A DNA stretch of 64,000 nucleotides, taken from NCBI RefSeq assembly GCF_001680005.1, contig NC_033559.1, forward strand, positions 1,736,001 to 1,800,000. Direction: 5' to 3'. The stretch comes from Plasmodium coatneyi (lineage: Eukaryota; Apicomplexa; Aconoidasida; Haemosporida; Plasmodiidae). Positions 22,797 through 33,353 of the stretch are shown here, piece after piece (position 1 is the stretch's first letter; each line of letters opens with the position of its first letter). Made by a program: the position numbers and the translations under genes. The notes under the pieces are model-generated. The model searched no databases. It was not told the origin of the DNA and saw nothing but the letters and a program-made list of their open reading frames with translations.

Positions 22797-24365
22797 TCAC
22801 CGCCGAACCTTCTTAAACTTGCCCCTGCGTAAGAGGTCCTGATTTTCCTTCATCTCAGTATCGGCCAGGCGCAGCGCCTCGACCGTTTGCTCGTGATAGA
22901 GGAGCACGTCGTTTTCATCGAGCTCATTAAATTTGTCAATTTTCTTATTGAGCATTTTTTCAATGGCGAGGAAATTTTCCACATCGTATTGAGTCACGAA
23001 GGTGATGGATTTCCCTGTGCGTCCCGCTCGAGCAGTTCTTCCTACCCTGTGGATGTACTCCTTACATGAACAGAGGTCAAAGTTTATTACAATTTTTATA
23101 TCCTTTAAGTCCAGTCCTCTAGCCCCTACTTGCGTAGAAATTAAGATGTTATAACGGTTGCTTTTGAAAGAATTCAAACTGCTGAGTCTCTGGTTTTGTG
23201 TTAACTTCCCATGCAGACATATCGACTTTAGTCCTAAATTTCTGCAGAAGAAATTTAACTTCTGAGCTGTCGCACAGGTGTTTGCAAAGATGATAATGCA
23301 CCTGGAGGAGAAGTGGAAGCATAGGCTACAGAGGTAGGTGTATTTGTACTTAAGCGGAATGAATATATAATTTTCGATGAGGGTACTGGCGGTGCTATAC
23401 TTATTGGACACCTCAACTTTGATTGGGTTTTTTAATGACGCCTTCTTCAATTTGGCTACACTCTTCGTCATTGTGGCAGAGAATAAAAAGGTGATTCTTT
23501 TCTCTGGAAGGATTAGTAAGAGCTTATTGATAGATGCTTCAAAATCGAGGGATAATAATTTATCCGCTTCGTCAAACACAAGGTACTTTAAATTTTTTAA
23601 ATTAAAACCTTTGGTGTTGTTTAGATGGTCTAGAATTCTCCCTGGGGTACTTACAATAATGTTTGGTCTTTTGGCCAGATTTAAAGACTGAGTGACTATA
23701 TCGACACCTCCAAATATGGTGCATATGTTAACAAGTAGGTTTGATCCCAGGGCTTGAAAGTGCTGTGCTATTTGTATACAGAGTTCCCTGGTGGGGGAGA
23801 TAACCAAAGCGAAGAAGCTTTGCCTCTTCTCTCGGAGCTCCTGCAGGATGGGTATTATGAAGCAAGCCGTTTTTCCGCTGCCCGTTTCGCTGAGTCCGAT
23901 AATGTCTCTCTTCTGGAAAGCGCAGGGCAGCATCTTGCGCTGGATGGCGGTCGGCTTCTTCCAGCCCAGCTCCTCTATACTCTGCAGGATTTCTTCGCAG
24001 ATGTTCAGATCGCGGAAGGTAGTTCGTTCGTCCAGGCCGTTAGCGTCATCCACATCGTCTGCTTCGTTTGCATGGTCTGTTTCGTCCGCGTCGTCCACAT
24101 CGTCTGCTTCGTCGCTTTGGTCGGGTTCTTCGTTCAGTGCTTCCTCCTGCGGTTCGTCCTCCCCGCTCGTCCCATCGCGTGCCCTCTTCTTCCCCCGCGC
24201 TTCCTTCCTTTTCACCTTCACCTTGGTCTTCTCCTTCACGCGGTGCTCATATTCGTTATGCATCTTCTGTATGGTCTCCTCCTCAAACATTTTGTAATTT
24301 TTGTTTAGCTTCTTGTCGAAGTTATCGAGCACGTCGCTCGTGCTGCAGCTTTTGTGAAGCTTCAT
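22797..24365 (-). CDS. ATP-dependent DEAD-box RNA helicase, DDX47/Rrp3 type
   Basis: A 522-residue single-exon protein. The N-terminal 110 residues are basic, then an acidic region built on imperfect EADDVDDA repeats (about residues 86-110). The helicase core is complete: Q motif with TTFRDLNICEEILQSIEELGWKKPTAIQ (about 115-142), Walker A SETGSGKT (159-166), PTREL (191-195), TPGR (240-243), DEAD (265-268), SAT (296-298) and HRVGRTAR (439-446). Rrp3/DDX47 proteins act in the nucleolus on 18S pre-rRNA, and the FRDL/ELGW Q-motif region is typical of that group. Motif V reads STQVGARGLDL instead of the usual STDVAARGLD, a change worth noting. The specific subfamily call is from memory of the sequence pattern. 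Confidence 0.88.
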   Translation of the reverse strand: MKLHKSCSTSDVLDNFDKKLNKNYKMFEEETIQKMHNEYEHRVKEKTKVKVKRKEARGKKRARDGTSGEDEPQEEALNEEPDQSDEADDVDDADETDHANEADDVDDANGLDERTTFRDLNICEEILQSIEELGWKKPTAIQRKMLPCAFQKRDIIGLSETGSGKTACFIIPILQELREKRQSFFALVISPTRELCIQIAQHFQALGSNLLVNICTIFGGVDIVTQSLNLAKRPNIIVSTPGRILDHLNNTKGFNLKNLKYLVFDEADKLLSLDFEASINKLLLILPEKRITFLFSATMTKSVAKLKKASLKNPIKVEVSNKYSTASTLIENYIFIPLKYKYTYLCSLCFHFSSRCIIIFANTCATAQKLNFFCRNLGLKSICLHGKLTQNQRLSSLNSFKSNRYNILISTQVGARGLDLKDIKIVINFDLCSCKEYIHRVGRTARAGRTGKSITFVTQYDVENFLAIEKMLNKKIDKFNELDENDVLLYHEQTVEALRLADTEMKENQDLLRRGKFKKVRR

Positions 24366-25820
24366 TTCTTTTTAATTAAATTTGCGAGGGGCGCACAACA
24401 TACATGGTATAAGTGAGGGCGTTCGTTTGTCCATAAACCTTTGGAATATATATATTTTTTTTTTTATAAGGCAGATCAGCTGGGCGTTCAGCTTGGGAGA
24501 AAGCTACGTAGAGTTAGGGTCACCTCTTTTTGTAGACTACAGGAAGGAAAGATGTAGTAGAAGGGACGAAGAGTTGTACAATTATACGTTGGGACATGCC
24601 GAAAAAATGTCAAAGGAACGATAGGATAACATTGCTGTATTTTTCTATCATTAATGCTACTGGGTACATTAACCCTTATATGCAAACATGTGAGAAGTTT
24701 CCCGTGGAAACAAATGCAAGGTGATCTTCAAATGGGATGAGCCGATGATGGAATAGTAAACGGGAATAAAGGAAAAAAAAAAATTGGAAAAGCAATTCGC
24801 CATATTCGAGCCTTGACGCGTTGTAAACACTACTGTATTGAATGTCGCATTTTTTGCGGTGGGTAAACTTGTTGCGTTGCGGTGTCAAGCAGGGAAAAAA
24901 ATATGCGACCTGCGGGATGCGCGGCTCCGACAAAGTATTGACATTTCATCAGGCAGGGCAAGCCGAGAATACCATCGAAAAGGGAACAAAAAAACATAAA
25001 TAAATAAAGTGCCCTTATTTTGTTTTAATTTATCCTTCATCTTTACATTTCCTTTCCCCCCCCTGTGTTTATCCCTTTTTTCTTTATGTAAATTTTTTCC
25101 CCCTTGGCCATAATACTGCGTAGCAGCACAGGGAGAAAAAAAAAAAAAAAGATTCACACGCAAAACTCATTTAGAAATAGAACAACGAGGAGGAGACCAC
25201 CTTTGAGGCGATTTTAGCAGAAGAAACGGTTTTACAGAAAATGAAGAGAAGGTAACGGCCAAGTTCGCTTCAACATCGAGAGACGTGTACCTATATGCCC
25301 GTCGAAAATAATGCCGACTGAAAGTTGAAACACCGTACCCGGAACGAACCTGTACGTAAAGATAATTATCCCCTTTTTGGTAAGGCAAACTGAGAGAACG
25401 GCGAAGAAGATAAACAGCCCTTCACGTGCTCTGATTTTTTGCGTTGAGAATGTTCTCCGCTTCCCTTATCGCGCGAACGAATGTGTGGTTGTAAAGGTGG
25501 AGGGAAGTCGAGCAGCTTAATTGGCTGCGTCTGGAGTGGAATACATTTAAGCGCTTTTTGGAAGAGATCAACACGCCCTCATGTTCATCGACAAATGAGC
25601 GAAGGTTTGTTAATGTGAAAAATTGGTGAATATATATATTTTTTTTCGCTGTCCCCTTTTGCAGATTGTCCAAACGGACGTATGCCCAGTGTACACAAAA
25701 AAAAGGAAAGAACCTTCTCGCATGCCCGAGTGAACAGGCACACTGATAGATTTTCTCCATCATTTGGGAAGAGTTAAACTGTCGAGAGGCGCTTCTCGTC
25801 GAAGCTTTTTTTACTGAAAA
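24366..25820. other. Intergenic between divergent genes
   Basis: Promoter region shared by the helicase gene (-) and SmD2 (+). It contains T14 near 24452 and A15 near 25137. The open frames on both strands lack domain signals. Confidence 0.55.
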
Positions 25821-26359
25821 ATGAAGACCGAAACGACGGTGGAGGAAAACAGGGACAATCCCGAGGATGGTCCTTTGGGACTCCTGTCCGAGTGCGTCAA
25901 GGACAACGCACAAGTTTTAATTAACTGCCGCAATAATAGGAAACTTCTGGCGCGGGTAAGGAAAGGAGAACTCGAAGGAAATGCGTCTTCACCTGAGCAC
26001 TCCTTTCGCCCATTTTTTGTGTGCAAATAATGAAGTTTACCCAATTCGCCTGACCTGTTCATAGGATTTGGTCGATTTATTGACCCACCAGCGGAGCACA
26101 CATTTGAGTGTACCCCCATACGTATGAGCAAAGCACCTTTGATTCATTCATCTGCATTAACACCATTTTACGATTTCGCTTCCTTCAGGTTAAAGCTTTT
26201 GATAGACACTGTAATTTGTTGCTGACCGAGGTTCGAGAAATTTGGGTGGAGGTGGTGAAGGACAAAAAGAAGAAAAAAAAAATTAACAAGGACAGATACA
26301 TCAGCATACTCTTTTTAAGGGGAGACTCCGTTATTTTAATTTTGAGAAATCCAAAGTGA
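25821..26359 (+). CDS. Small nuclear ribonucleoprotein Sm D2
   Basis: Exons 25821-25955 and 26189-26359 join in phase 0 to give 101 residues. SmD2 is one of seven Sm proteins in the ring around the Sm site of U1, U2, U4 and U5 snRNAs. Sm1 begins with GPLGLLSECVKDNAQVLINCRNNRKLLAR and, across the splice, continues VKAFDRHCNLLLTEV. Sm2 is DRYISILFLRGDSVILILRNP. The lysine-rich insertion between Sm1 and Sm2 (KDKKKKKKINK) is usual for D2. The donor CGG|GTAAGG and acceptor TTCAG|GTT are good, and the join falls exactly where human SmD2 reads LLGRVKAFDRHCN. The protein stops soon after Sm2, shorter at the C-terminus than the human one. Confidence 0.95.
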
Positions 26360-27851
26360 AGCTTATGAAGGAAGAGCAAGTTAGCAACTGTGAGGTGACG
26401 CAAAGGTGGACGAGCCAAAAAAAAAAAAAAAAAAACAGCCAAAATGAATTTTTTTTTTATCCAATTTGGCTGTTTTTTTTTTTTTTTTTTTTTTTTTTGC
26501 TCCTATGCAACTGTGAAACCCCTGTTCTGTACACCCCCACCTTTGAATTAAAAAAAAAAAAAGTTTTCCTTTTTTTTTTTGCTTAAACTGGGAATCCAAT
26601 GAATTGGTTTTTATGTGTACATGTGTTACGTTATAGTTAAGTGCGCAAATGTTGCATAGGAAGGTATGCTACACAGTTGTATACGATTTTACGTGCCGCA
26701 CGTTCCTTGTTTAGCCTTCTTCATTTGGTTCCGTTGTGCTTCCTTTTGTGTGACTTTCCTTTTTTTCTGGTGAATACAGCAGCTTGGAGGAGGATCTTCT
26801 CCCTTTCATTTTTGCGCATTTCACGTGTGTGCCCTTGTATGCGCTGATTTATTTTTATGCCAATCCCCCCTTGGCAACATTCTACATTTTGCGATTCCTG
26901 GGACACGCGCCTTATGGTCGGTTTTAATTCTGCACATGTAGGCATATAGTAGGATGTGCATATGGTCTATGCTTATGCGTACCTTCCTACATGTATACTC
27001 TTTTAACTTGCGCGAACACACCCCTTTAATGGAAAAAAGTGTAGCCACCCGAACTATGTGTGCGGTATCCCCTTTTATCAATTTTTAAGATAACAGTTTC
27101 AAGGAAGAGGAAAAAAAAAAATGGAACAGTTCTATTGCCAATTTTGCAATTTTTTTTCTTCCTGTTCGTACCCACGAAAGGAATTAGGAGCGTGAAGGAG
27201 AGGCTTGACTGGCCATGCCAGTAAAAGGGTGTACCCTAATTTGAAGTATAACGTAGCAGAGATAAGATCACGCGTTATCTACATTTATTCTTTTTGTTCC
27301 TGCACGCGAAATAGGCGCATTTAAGCATACATTCAGCATCCCGAGTGATGTCAGAGCCTTTTTTTTTTTTTTTTTCGTCACGTGCTACGGCCTAGGTCGA
27401 ATGATCTACTGAGTGAGTAACTCCCGCGTGTGTACGAGAATTGCGAATCGAAGCGAACGGGAGAGACGTGTAGAGGTGCCTGTGAATTATCTCTCCATGT
27501 AATCATTCGAGGAAGGTTCATTGTGGGACAGCCATTGTGTAGCAGCCCCTCAGAGCAATTACTGGCTCTCATCCAGCGAACGAGACGGGAACACATGGCT
27601 GGGCGAAGGACCACACCTTTCTGAAAGATGAGATAGCACATAATTGTTTTCCTTCTCCAGGAAGCACTTCTCATTCAGTGGCTAAAATACACGAAGCGGC
27701 AGCAGAGACTGAGGAGAAGGTGGGGTAGTAAAAAACTTAGCATAGCAGGTTTTAGGGAGTTCAAGATAGTACATCGAGGGAGAAAAACCCATTTGGGTGG
27801 AGGAGTCACAAGGAGCACATAGTTACATGGGTGTGTAAAAATCCCGCCTAA
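26360..27851. other. Intergenic with homopolymers and a GC-richer block
   Basis: The first part carries a perfect-looking inverted pair of A18 and T24 blocks at 26416-26500 (AAAAACAGCCAAAATGAA ... TTTGGCTG). A GC-richer, non-repetitive block at 27375-27680 stands out from its AT-rich surroundings but has no convincing protein; it may be the patatin gene leader or a structured RNA. Confidence 0.5.
26417..26498. repeat. Inverted repeat with poly-A/poly-T arms
   Basis: An A18 run followed by CAGCCAAAATGAA, then ATCCAATTTGGCTG followed by T24. The arms can pair as a long hairpin (CAGCCAAA with TTTGGCTG). It lies just 3' of SmD2 and could act at a transcript end. Confidence 0.7.
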
Positions 27852-30800
27852 ATGGGTAACTCCAATAGGAGGGAAACGAATAAGAAGGAAGATGAAGAGG
27901 AGGATGATTTAGGGAAGGTGTGTGAGGAGGAGCCAGGGGGCGAGGGTAGAAAAAGCGACCCGAAAGGTCGTAGCGGGACAGTCGAAGTGAAGGGTAGAGG
28001 ACTCCTGGATGAGAGTCTAGTCAACCTCTTCTTCTATGAGAACTACTTCAAGAATTTCTTCAACTTGCAAGAGATTAGCAAGTTCGGTTTTACGGCGAAT
28101 AGCACCAAGGGAGTATGTGATGTGGAGGACAAACAGGGCACAAGTGAAGAAACTGCAAAAATTAGGAACAACAAAAAGATCGAAGAAATTACCCTCCACA
28201 ATAATAGGTACATTGTAAGTTTTCTTGACGATACGATAAGGTCTAAAATTGAGATAGCCAACTTTATTTCTTTTTATTTTTTTTTTCAAAGTGTGAGGAA
28301 CAAGGGGGTGACCGACTCGGTAGGGAGGAAGGACCTGTCAGATATTAACTACATATATAAGAAGGCTAGGAAGTCCAAGAGGTATATTGCGTCCGACGAG
28401 GTGAAGACTTGCATGAGGAATTATTTGTACCACATTGATAAGAGGAAGTTCCCCATTTGTAGGAGGCCCTTTGGGGGTGACAGATCAGGTGGAAAGGATG
28501 CACTTACGGATGTGAGAGGAGGAGTAGCCGTAGATGAGGAGGTAAGATGCACAAGTGATCTGGGGGAGGCGGACACCTTGGAGGATATTGAGCCGCAGAG
28601 ATGTGCGAAGGGACTCCAGAGTGAAGTGAAAAAAGGGCGAAGTGGCAAAGCGAAAGTGGAAGGATGCCCTAGCAAATGGAAAAAGAACCTATCCCACAGG
28701 GTGAAGATAGATGAAGACAAAGTTACACTTCGGCGGAAGAGCACCTTGGGTAGAAAGTACGAAGAGTCCTTTTCCTTGTGCAGTTCGGGCAGAAATTATC
28801 GTCATGCACGGAGGAAGGTGAGGAAGGATAGGGAGGAACATGAGGAGGAAGCCGAAGATGAATCACACCTGCGTGGGCATGTCGACTCGGCACAGTTAAG
28901 TGAAGACAGACAAATGTTTGGGAAGGGTTTCCATTCTCCCCTGAAGAGCGAAATGGAGGAGAAAAAAAGCGACCATTCTTCCTACGCAGTGTATTTAAAA
29001 AAGACCCTTTCGAAGGTATTCAATAGGTATGAAATAAATAGGTACGGATTGGTAAGGAAGAAGAAAAAGAAGGGCAGCATGTTGTTAGGCCATCTGCTTA
29101 AGGAGCAAATGAACATGGGTATTTCTTTCTCCCCAGCGGGTTTGTTAATACCATACCACCTAGGGGTGAGCAGTTTGTTAATAGAAAAAAACATACTTAA
29201 TATGCATACCAGTATAGCGGGTTCCTCAGCAGGTAGCATCTGTGCCTGTTGTTTGGGTATCGGCCTGAGTGTAGACAAATGCTTTTTTTTAATTGAAAAT
29301 ATTATAAGTAATGTTTACAAAAATGGGTGTTACCAGAAGCTGCAAAATGTCTTAGACGTGGAGCTGAACAAGTACCTTTACGAAGGGAGTTATAACTTTT
29401 TAAACAAACGAAATGGAAGCATCTTTGTAGGCATCACGCAGATACTTCCCTACTATAAGAGATTGAATATAACAAGGTTTTATGACGACAGTGATCTGAT
29501 CAACGCATTGATCGCCTCGTGTAACATTCCTATGTACTTGTCAAATAATATTTTTGTAAACTTTAGAAATAAAAAGTGCATTGATGGGTTGTTCAGCACG
29601 AAGAAGAAGGATTTTGGATGCCCCAACACGAAGACCGATCGGATGGTGAAGGTGTCCCCCTTTGATTCGGACTATGTGGGCATTGAAAATAAGAATAATA
29701 GTGTTATCAGCCCCCACATGGTTAAGTATAGACATTTGATTTTTCTCTTCCTCTGTGTGAAGAATTTATTTCACCGCGTGGTGGACAACGTGTGGGTGGA
29801 GAAGGACTACGCGTTTCTCGTTCGGCGGTTGAAGCGGATCATGGATTTGAGGATCTTCTCCTGGGGGGAGTTTCTGCGCGATTACTTTTGCGTCCCGGGG
29901 GGGGGAGAGACAGATATAGGCGATCCAGGTGGTCCCTCCGAATTGTTGCACCGCCTGGAGGTGAAGCTGAACCGATTCCGCTGCACATGTGGGAATGTCT
30001 CCTCGAGGGAGCTCTTCCTGAGGGTGAACCGGGAGGCCGTCACCCAATTCGATCGGCACAATTGCAAGTATGTTAATTTTTACAATTTCTCCGTGACGCT
30101 AATAAATGTGATGAGCGCGTACTTTGAGGAGAACTTCTGCCTCAGCAGGGGGTTGAGGGAGGTAGTGCTGGAGTGGTTGAGGCAAGATGGGCAGGCCACG
30201 TTAGGGGGAGACACAGTAGGAGAGGAAAAAGAACAGATAAACGGGGAGATAAACGAAGAGGACGCTCAAGTGGAAAAAATTTTCATCCTCCTGGAAGAAG
30301 AACAATTGCTCAGAATGGAGGAGTACATACGATTTCACCCCAAACTGGAGAGTGAAGTCATTTTGTTTTTTTTTAAAGAGCATTTCGCCAACGATAGCAT
30401 CACACGGTTGGGAAGGAGCTTCTTAAAGAAGAGCATCCACCATATGGTCGATGCATTGAAGGATATTTGTTTTGTTGATTGTGTGGAGAGGTACGTGAGA
30501 AGGTTAGTTTGTTTGAATTGGCGTGATGGGGGTTTGGTTTTGTCTGGCTCGAAGGGGGAGCCCCTCCGAGGGGACTTGCAACCGCGCGTGAGAGTGATAA
30601 CCCATTATTTGAAGCACAGCCAGATTTATAGAAACTTCATTTACATACTTAACGAAATAAAAGCGGCGAACGGAAGAGTCGTTAAGGTTAGTGAGCATAA
30701 CTACTACAGCTTCATGTGTCTGAATGGGGAAGACATAAACGATTCTTACCTCTTTTTGTACCTCTACTTGTATGCCAATTTATGCCACCGGGAGTTGTTC

Positions 30801-33353
30801 GCCCGGGCGGGGGGGACAGGCGGCTATCATAACTGCGTCTGTGGGGCAGCTACCTCCAAACCGCGAGGAAGAACGCCCCCCCTCAATAAAGGGAACAATT
30901 GTGGTGAAGCAGCTCCGTCGGGTTACACACCCGGAGGAGAGGGCAAGTTGGAAGAACAAATGATGCAGAAGAGAGACTCGGTGACCAATTCAAGGCAGGA
31001 ACCGCGAAAAGTCAGCTTAACGAAAAGATTCTCGGAGTTGTGGGCGGTCAGGAAGCGGAATGGAGGAGAAGGGATACCTGAGGAGGAGAAGGAGAAGCAT
31101 AAGGTGAAGCACTCTGATAAGATTTGTCATGAGAATCATGTTAACTTGTTTATGAGAAAAGAGGACGAAATGGTAGTTGGTAATAGTGACACGCTCTATG
31201 TCAGAGGGAGTCACAGCGAAACAGGGAACAAATTGGGGGACCAGAAAGTGGGTGAGAGTGCAGAAGGTGAGATGTGTCAAGTATACCAGATGGGCGACTC
31301 TCAGGGTGGACAACATACAGGCGATGTGAGTAAAAACAAAGTGAAGTGTTACTCGTTTTTTAACAAGGTGGAGAGTGAGAAACTGTCGTCTATGGATGCA
31401 GAACCCCCACTGAACGGTGGCGATAAATGCCAATTTGCGAGAGGCCATCCTGAAGTGCTCGACAATTTGCTCCTTTTTAACCACAACTGTGGAGTCCTTA
31501 ACAAGTTGGACGAGTTTGTGAAGACGAACTGGAGTAAAATATCTGCCATGAATGAGCAGAGGAAAAGTGAGATCTGCTCACACCTGCATGAAATTGATCA
31601 GCTTTACAGGGATATGCTCTTTTTGCAGAGGTTTGTGTTCTCTATTAATTTTTCCGAGCAGACCAAGTATAAGTTTTTGAGGAAGGGGAGGAACAGCTCC
31701 ATGGAGGAAACTAAATGGGGAAGCCCCACAAAGGAAGAGTTAACAGGGGAAATAACACCAACCAAAGAGCAAGTGAGGATCCCAGATGGGCATAGAGCAG
31801 AAAGGGATGGACAGGAAAGAACGCTCTGCACGAGCATTGAAGAAATGTTCGTTTATGGCTCGATGGGGAGGCAAGTTTCCAGTGTTGGGAAGGTTGCTAC
31901 ACAGAGGATTGATAACAAAGTGCTGGAGGGCATATCAAAGGTGCCTCCAAAAAGTGAAGAAGTCTGGACCAGGAGAAGAAGGAGATCTGATATCCGTCCG
32001 GAGAGACGCTCTACTAAGCAAATGCGAACAGAAGTTTCGATGCATGATGATTCTCCGGATAATTTTGTTGACGATATAGAGACGAATGTAGACAAAAAAT
32101 TATACGACAATGATAGAACCTACTTCGTTAAGAATGTGTTCTCCATGAGGAAGTTACTAAAGATGGCATTCGAAGGAGCGGACGATAAAGTGATTAGGAA
32201 GATTTACGACATGGGGCGTAGTGACACCTACCTGTGGTTGTACATCGAGTACTTGAATGTGTGCATTTTTTGCTTTAGGAAGGTGTACCTTTTATATGTG
32301 AAGTTGGTTTCTGTGTTCGCGTCGCTGCTTGGGATTACCAGTTTGAGCAAGCGCAGGAGGAGGAAACATGACGTGGCTGCTATGCTCAGCTCGGTGGAGA
32401 AATTTGTCCTTTACGTGAACGGAAGACCGTTTAACATGTTCGAGCTGTGCAGTTTTGTTTACATATGTTTCGGTGGCGGGGAAGCATCGGATAGAGTAGC
32501 AGAGGAGGGTTCCTCGCAGATGAATTTGGTAGGAGCAGTGGCAGATGTGTTGGAGGAGCTTGCGCGCGACGATATTCGAAGGAGGAGGTCCTCCCTTTGC
32601 GCTGTTCACAAGGAGAGGGGGGAAGAGGGGACGGATGAACGCCCAAACGAGGATAACGCTTCGGATGCATCATTAGCTAAATCTGGGAGGAAGCGCATCC
32701 CTGGAGGGACCCCCCCACATCCCCATTTGAAGGATGTCCAAGCGGCGGATGCAAAGGTATGCAGTGGCCATCACTTGTCTCGGAAGGGAAAACGGGGCAG
32801 TGGTCGCCTCAAAAAAAAGGGAAAAGAAAATCAGAATGTCAGAATCCCCAGCGGACAGGAGAAGGAGAATCTACCCCACCAGAGTAGCAACACTCGAAAG
32901 GTAATCAGGGGCTTCGGCCCAAGTAGGGTCTCCAGAACGAAGCAAATGAAAGATACGCAAATATGTCTAAAGGAAAGGAAACCAAGAAGTATTAGTCTGC
33001 CGGTAGATCTTCACAAAACCGTTTTGAAGATGCACCATTTGAGGGGGAAAATAAAGTTAAATAAAAACATCATTGAAGGGATTAATAGGGAGATACTGAC
33101 TGGCACTCCATATGAGCACATTTACACGCACTCGAATTTTTGGATATACTCCTCGTCCGATGAGAGTGATGGGAAAAATCTTTGCGACAGCGGGTTCTAC
33201 CAGAACAGCGCAGATGTGGCGGGTTCGTGGTTCGATTCCGTGTATGACGACCTGTTGGATGAAGCGGATGGCTTCTCCAAGATTTCCAGTTTTTTCAGGA
33301 CCTTCAGGAACATGGACGGAAATTTGGGCCTCTCTGGCTACTTCGGCTTATGA
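27852..33353 (+). CDS. Large patatin-like phospholipase (PNPLA family)
   Basis: A 1,833-residue single-exon protein. The patatin core lies near residues 420-600. The oxyanion-hole region is MGISFSPAGLLIPYHLG (from residue 422), the nucleophile elbow GSSAG has its serine at residue 459, and the dyad aspartate is D578 in CIDGLF. The helix around LINALIASCNIPMYL is also typical. Patatins hydrolyse the acyl chains of phospholipids or neutral lipids with a Ser-Asp dyad. The dyad motif reads DGL rather than DGG or DGA, but the aspartate is kept. More than 1,200 residues follow the core. They include helical, cysteine-poor segments and long charged insertions with KKK/EEE runs. The protein begins MGNSNRR, so N-myristoylation at G2 is possible, though the residue at position 6 is arginine. 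From memory the P. falciparum orthologue lies next to the SNW gene; here KIR genes lie between. Confidence 0.9.
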   Translation: MGNSNRRETNKKEDEEEDDLGKVCEEEPGGEGRKSDPKGRSGTVEVKGRGLLDESLVNLFFYENYFKNFFNLQEISKFGFTANSTKGVCDVEDKQGTSEETAKIRNNKKIEEITLHNNRYIVSFLDDTIRSKIEIANFISFYFFFQSVRNKGVTDSVGRKDLSDINYIYKKARKSKRYIASDEVKTCMRNYLYHIDKRKFPICRRPFGGDRSGGKDALTDVRGGVAVDEEVRCTSDLGEADTLEDIEPQRCAKGLQSEVKKGRSGKAKVEGCPSKWKKNLSHRVKIDEDKVTLRRKSTLGRKYEESFSLCSSGRNYRHARRKVRKDREEHEEEAEDESHLRGHVDSAQLSEDRQMFGKGFHSPLKSEMEEKKSDHSSYAVYLKKTLSKVFNRYEINRYGLVRKKKKKGSMLLGHLLKEQMNMGISFSPAGLLIPYHLGVSSLLIEKNILNMHTSIAGSSAGSICACCLGIGLSVDKCFFLIENIISNVYKNGCYQKLQNVLDVELNKYLYEGSYNFLNKRNGSIFVGITQILPYYKRLNITRFYDDSDLINALIASCNIPMYLSNNIFVNFRNKKCIDGLFSTKKKDFGCPNTKTDRMVKVSPFDSDYVGIENKNNSVISPHMVKYRHLIFLFLCVKNLFHRVVDNVWVEKDYAFLVRRLKRIMDLRIFSWGEFLRDYFCVPGGGETDIGDPGGPSELLHRLEVKLNRFRCTCGNVSSRELFLRVNREAVTQFDRHNCKYVNFYNFSVTLINVMSAYFEENFCLSRGLREVVLEWLRQDGQATLGGDTVGEEKEQINGEINEEDAQVEKIFILLEEEQLLRMEEYIRFHPKLESEVILFFFKEHFANDSITRLGRSFLKKSIHHMVDALKDICFVDCVERYVRRLVCLNWRDGGLVLSGSKGEPLRGDLQPRVRVITHYLKHSQIYRNFIYILNEIKAANGRVVKVSEHNYYSFMCLNGEDINDSYLFLYLYLYANLCHRELFARAGGTGGYHNCVCGAATSKPRGRTPPLNKGNNCGEAAPSGYTPGGEGKLEEQMMQKRDSVTNSRQEPRKVSLTKRFSELWAVRKRNGGEGIPEEEKEKHKVKHSDKICHENHVNLFMRKEDEMVVGNSDTLYVRGSHSETGNKLGDQKVGESAEGEMCQVYQMGDSQGGQHTGDVSKNKVKCYSFFNKVESEKLSSMDAEPPLNGGDKCQFARGHPEVLDNLLLFNHNCGVLNKLDEFVKTNWSKISAMNEQRKSEICSHLHEIDQLYRDMLFLQRFVFSINFSEQTKYKFLRKGRNSSMEETKWGSPTKEELTGEITPTKEQVRIPDGHRAERDGQERTLCTSIEEMFVYGSMGRQVSSVGKVATQRIDNKVLEGISKVPPKSEEVWTRRRRRSDIRPERRSTKQMRTEVSMHDDSPDNFVDDIETNVDKKLYDNDRTYFVKNVFSMRKLLKMAFEGADDKVIRKIYDMGRSDTYLWLYIEYLNVCIFCFRKVYLLYVKLVSVFASLLGITSLSKRRRRKHDVAAMLSSVEKFVLYVNGRPFNMFELCSFVYICFGGGEASDRVAEEGSSQMNLVGAVADVLEELARDDIRRRRSSLCAVHKERGEEGTDERPNEDNASDASLAKSGRKRIPGGTPPHPHLKDVQAADAKVCSGHHLSRKGKRGSGRLKKKGKENQNVRIPSGQEKENLPHQSSNTRKVIRGFGPSRVSRTKQMKDTQICLKERKPRSISLPVDLHKTVLKMHHLRGKIKLNKNIIEGINREILTGTPYEHIYTHSNFWIYSSSDESDGKNLCDSGFYQNSADVAGSWFDSVYDDLLDEADGFSKISSFFRTFRNMDGNLGLSGYFGL

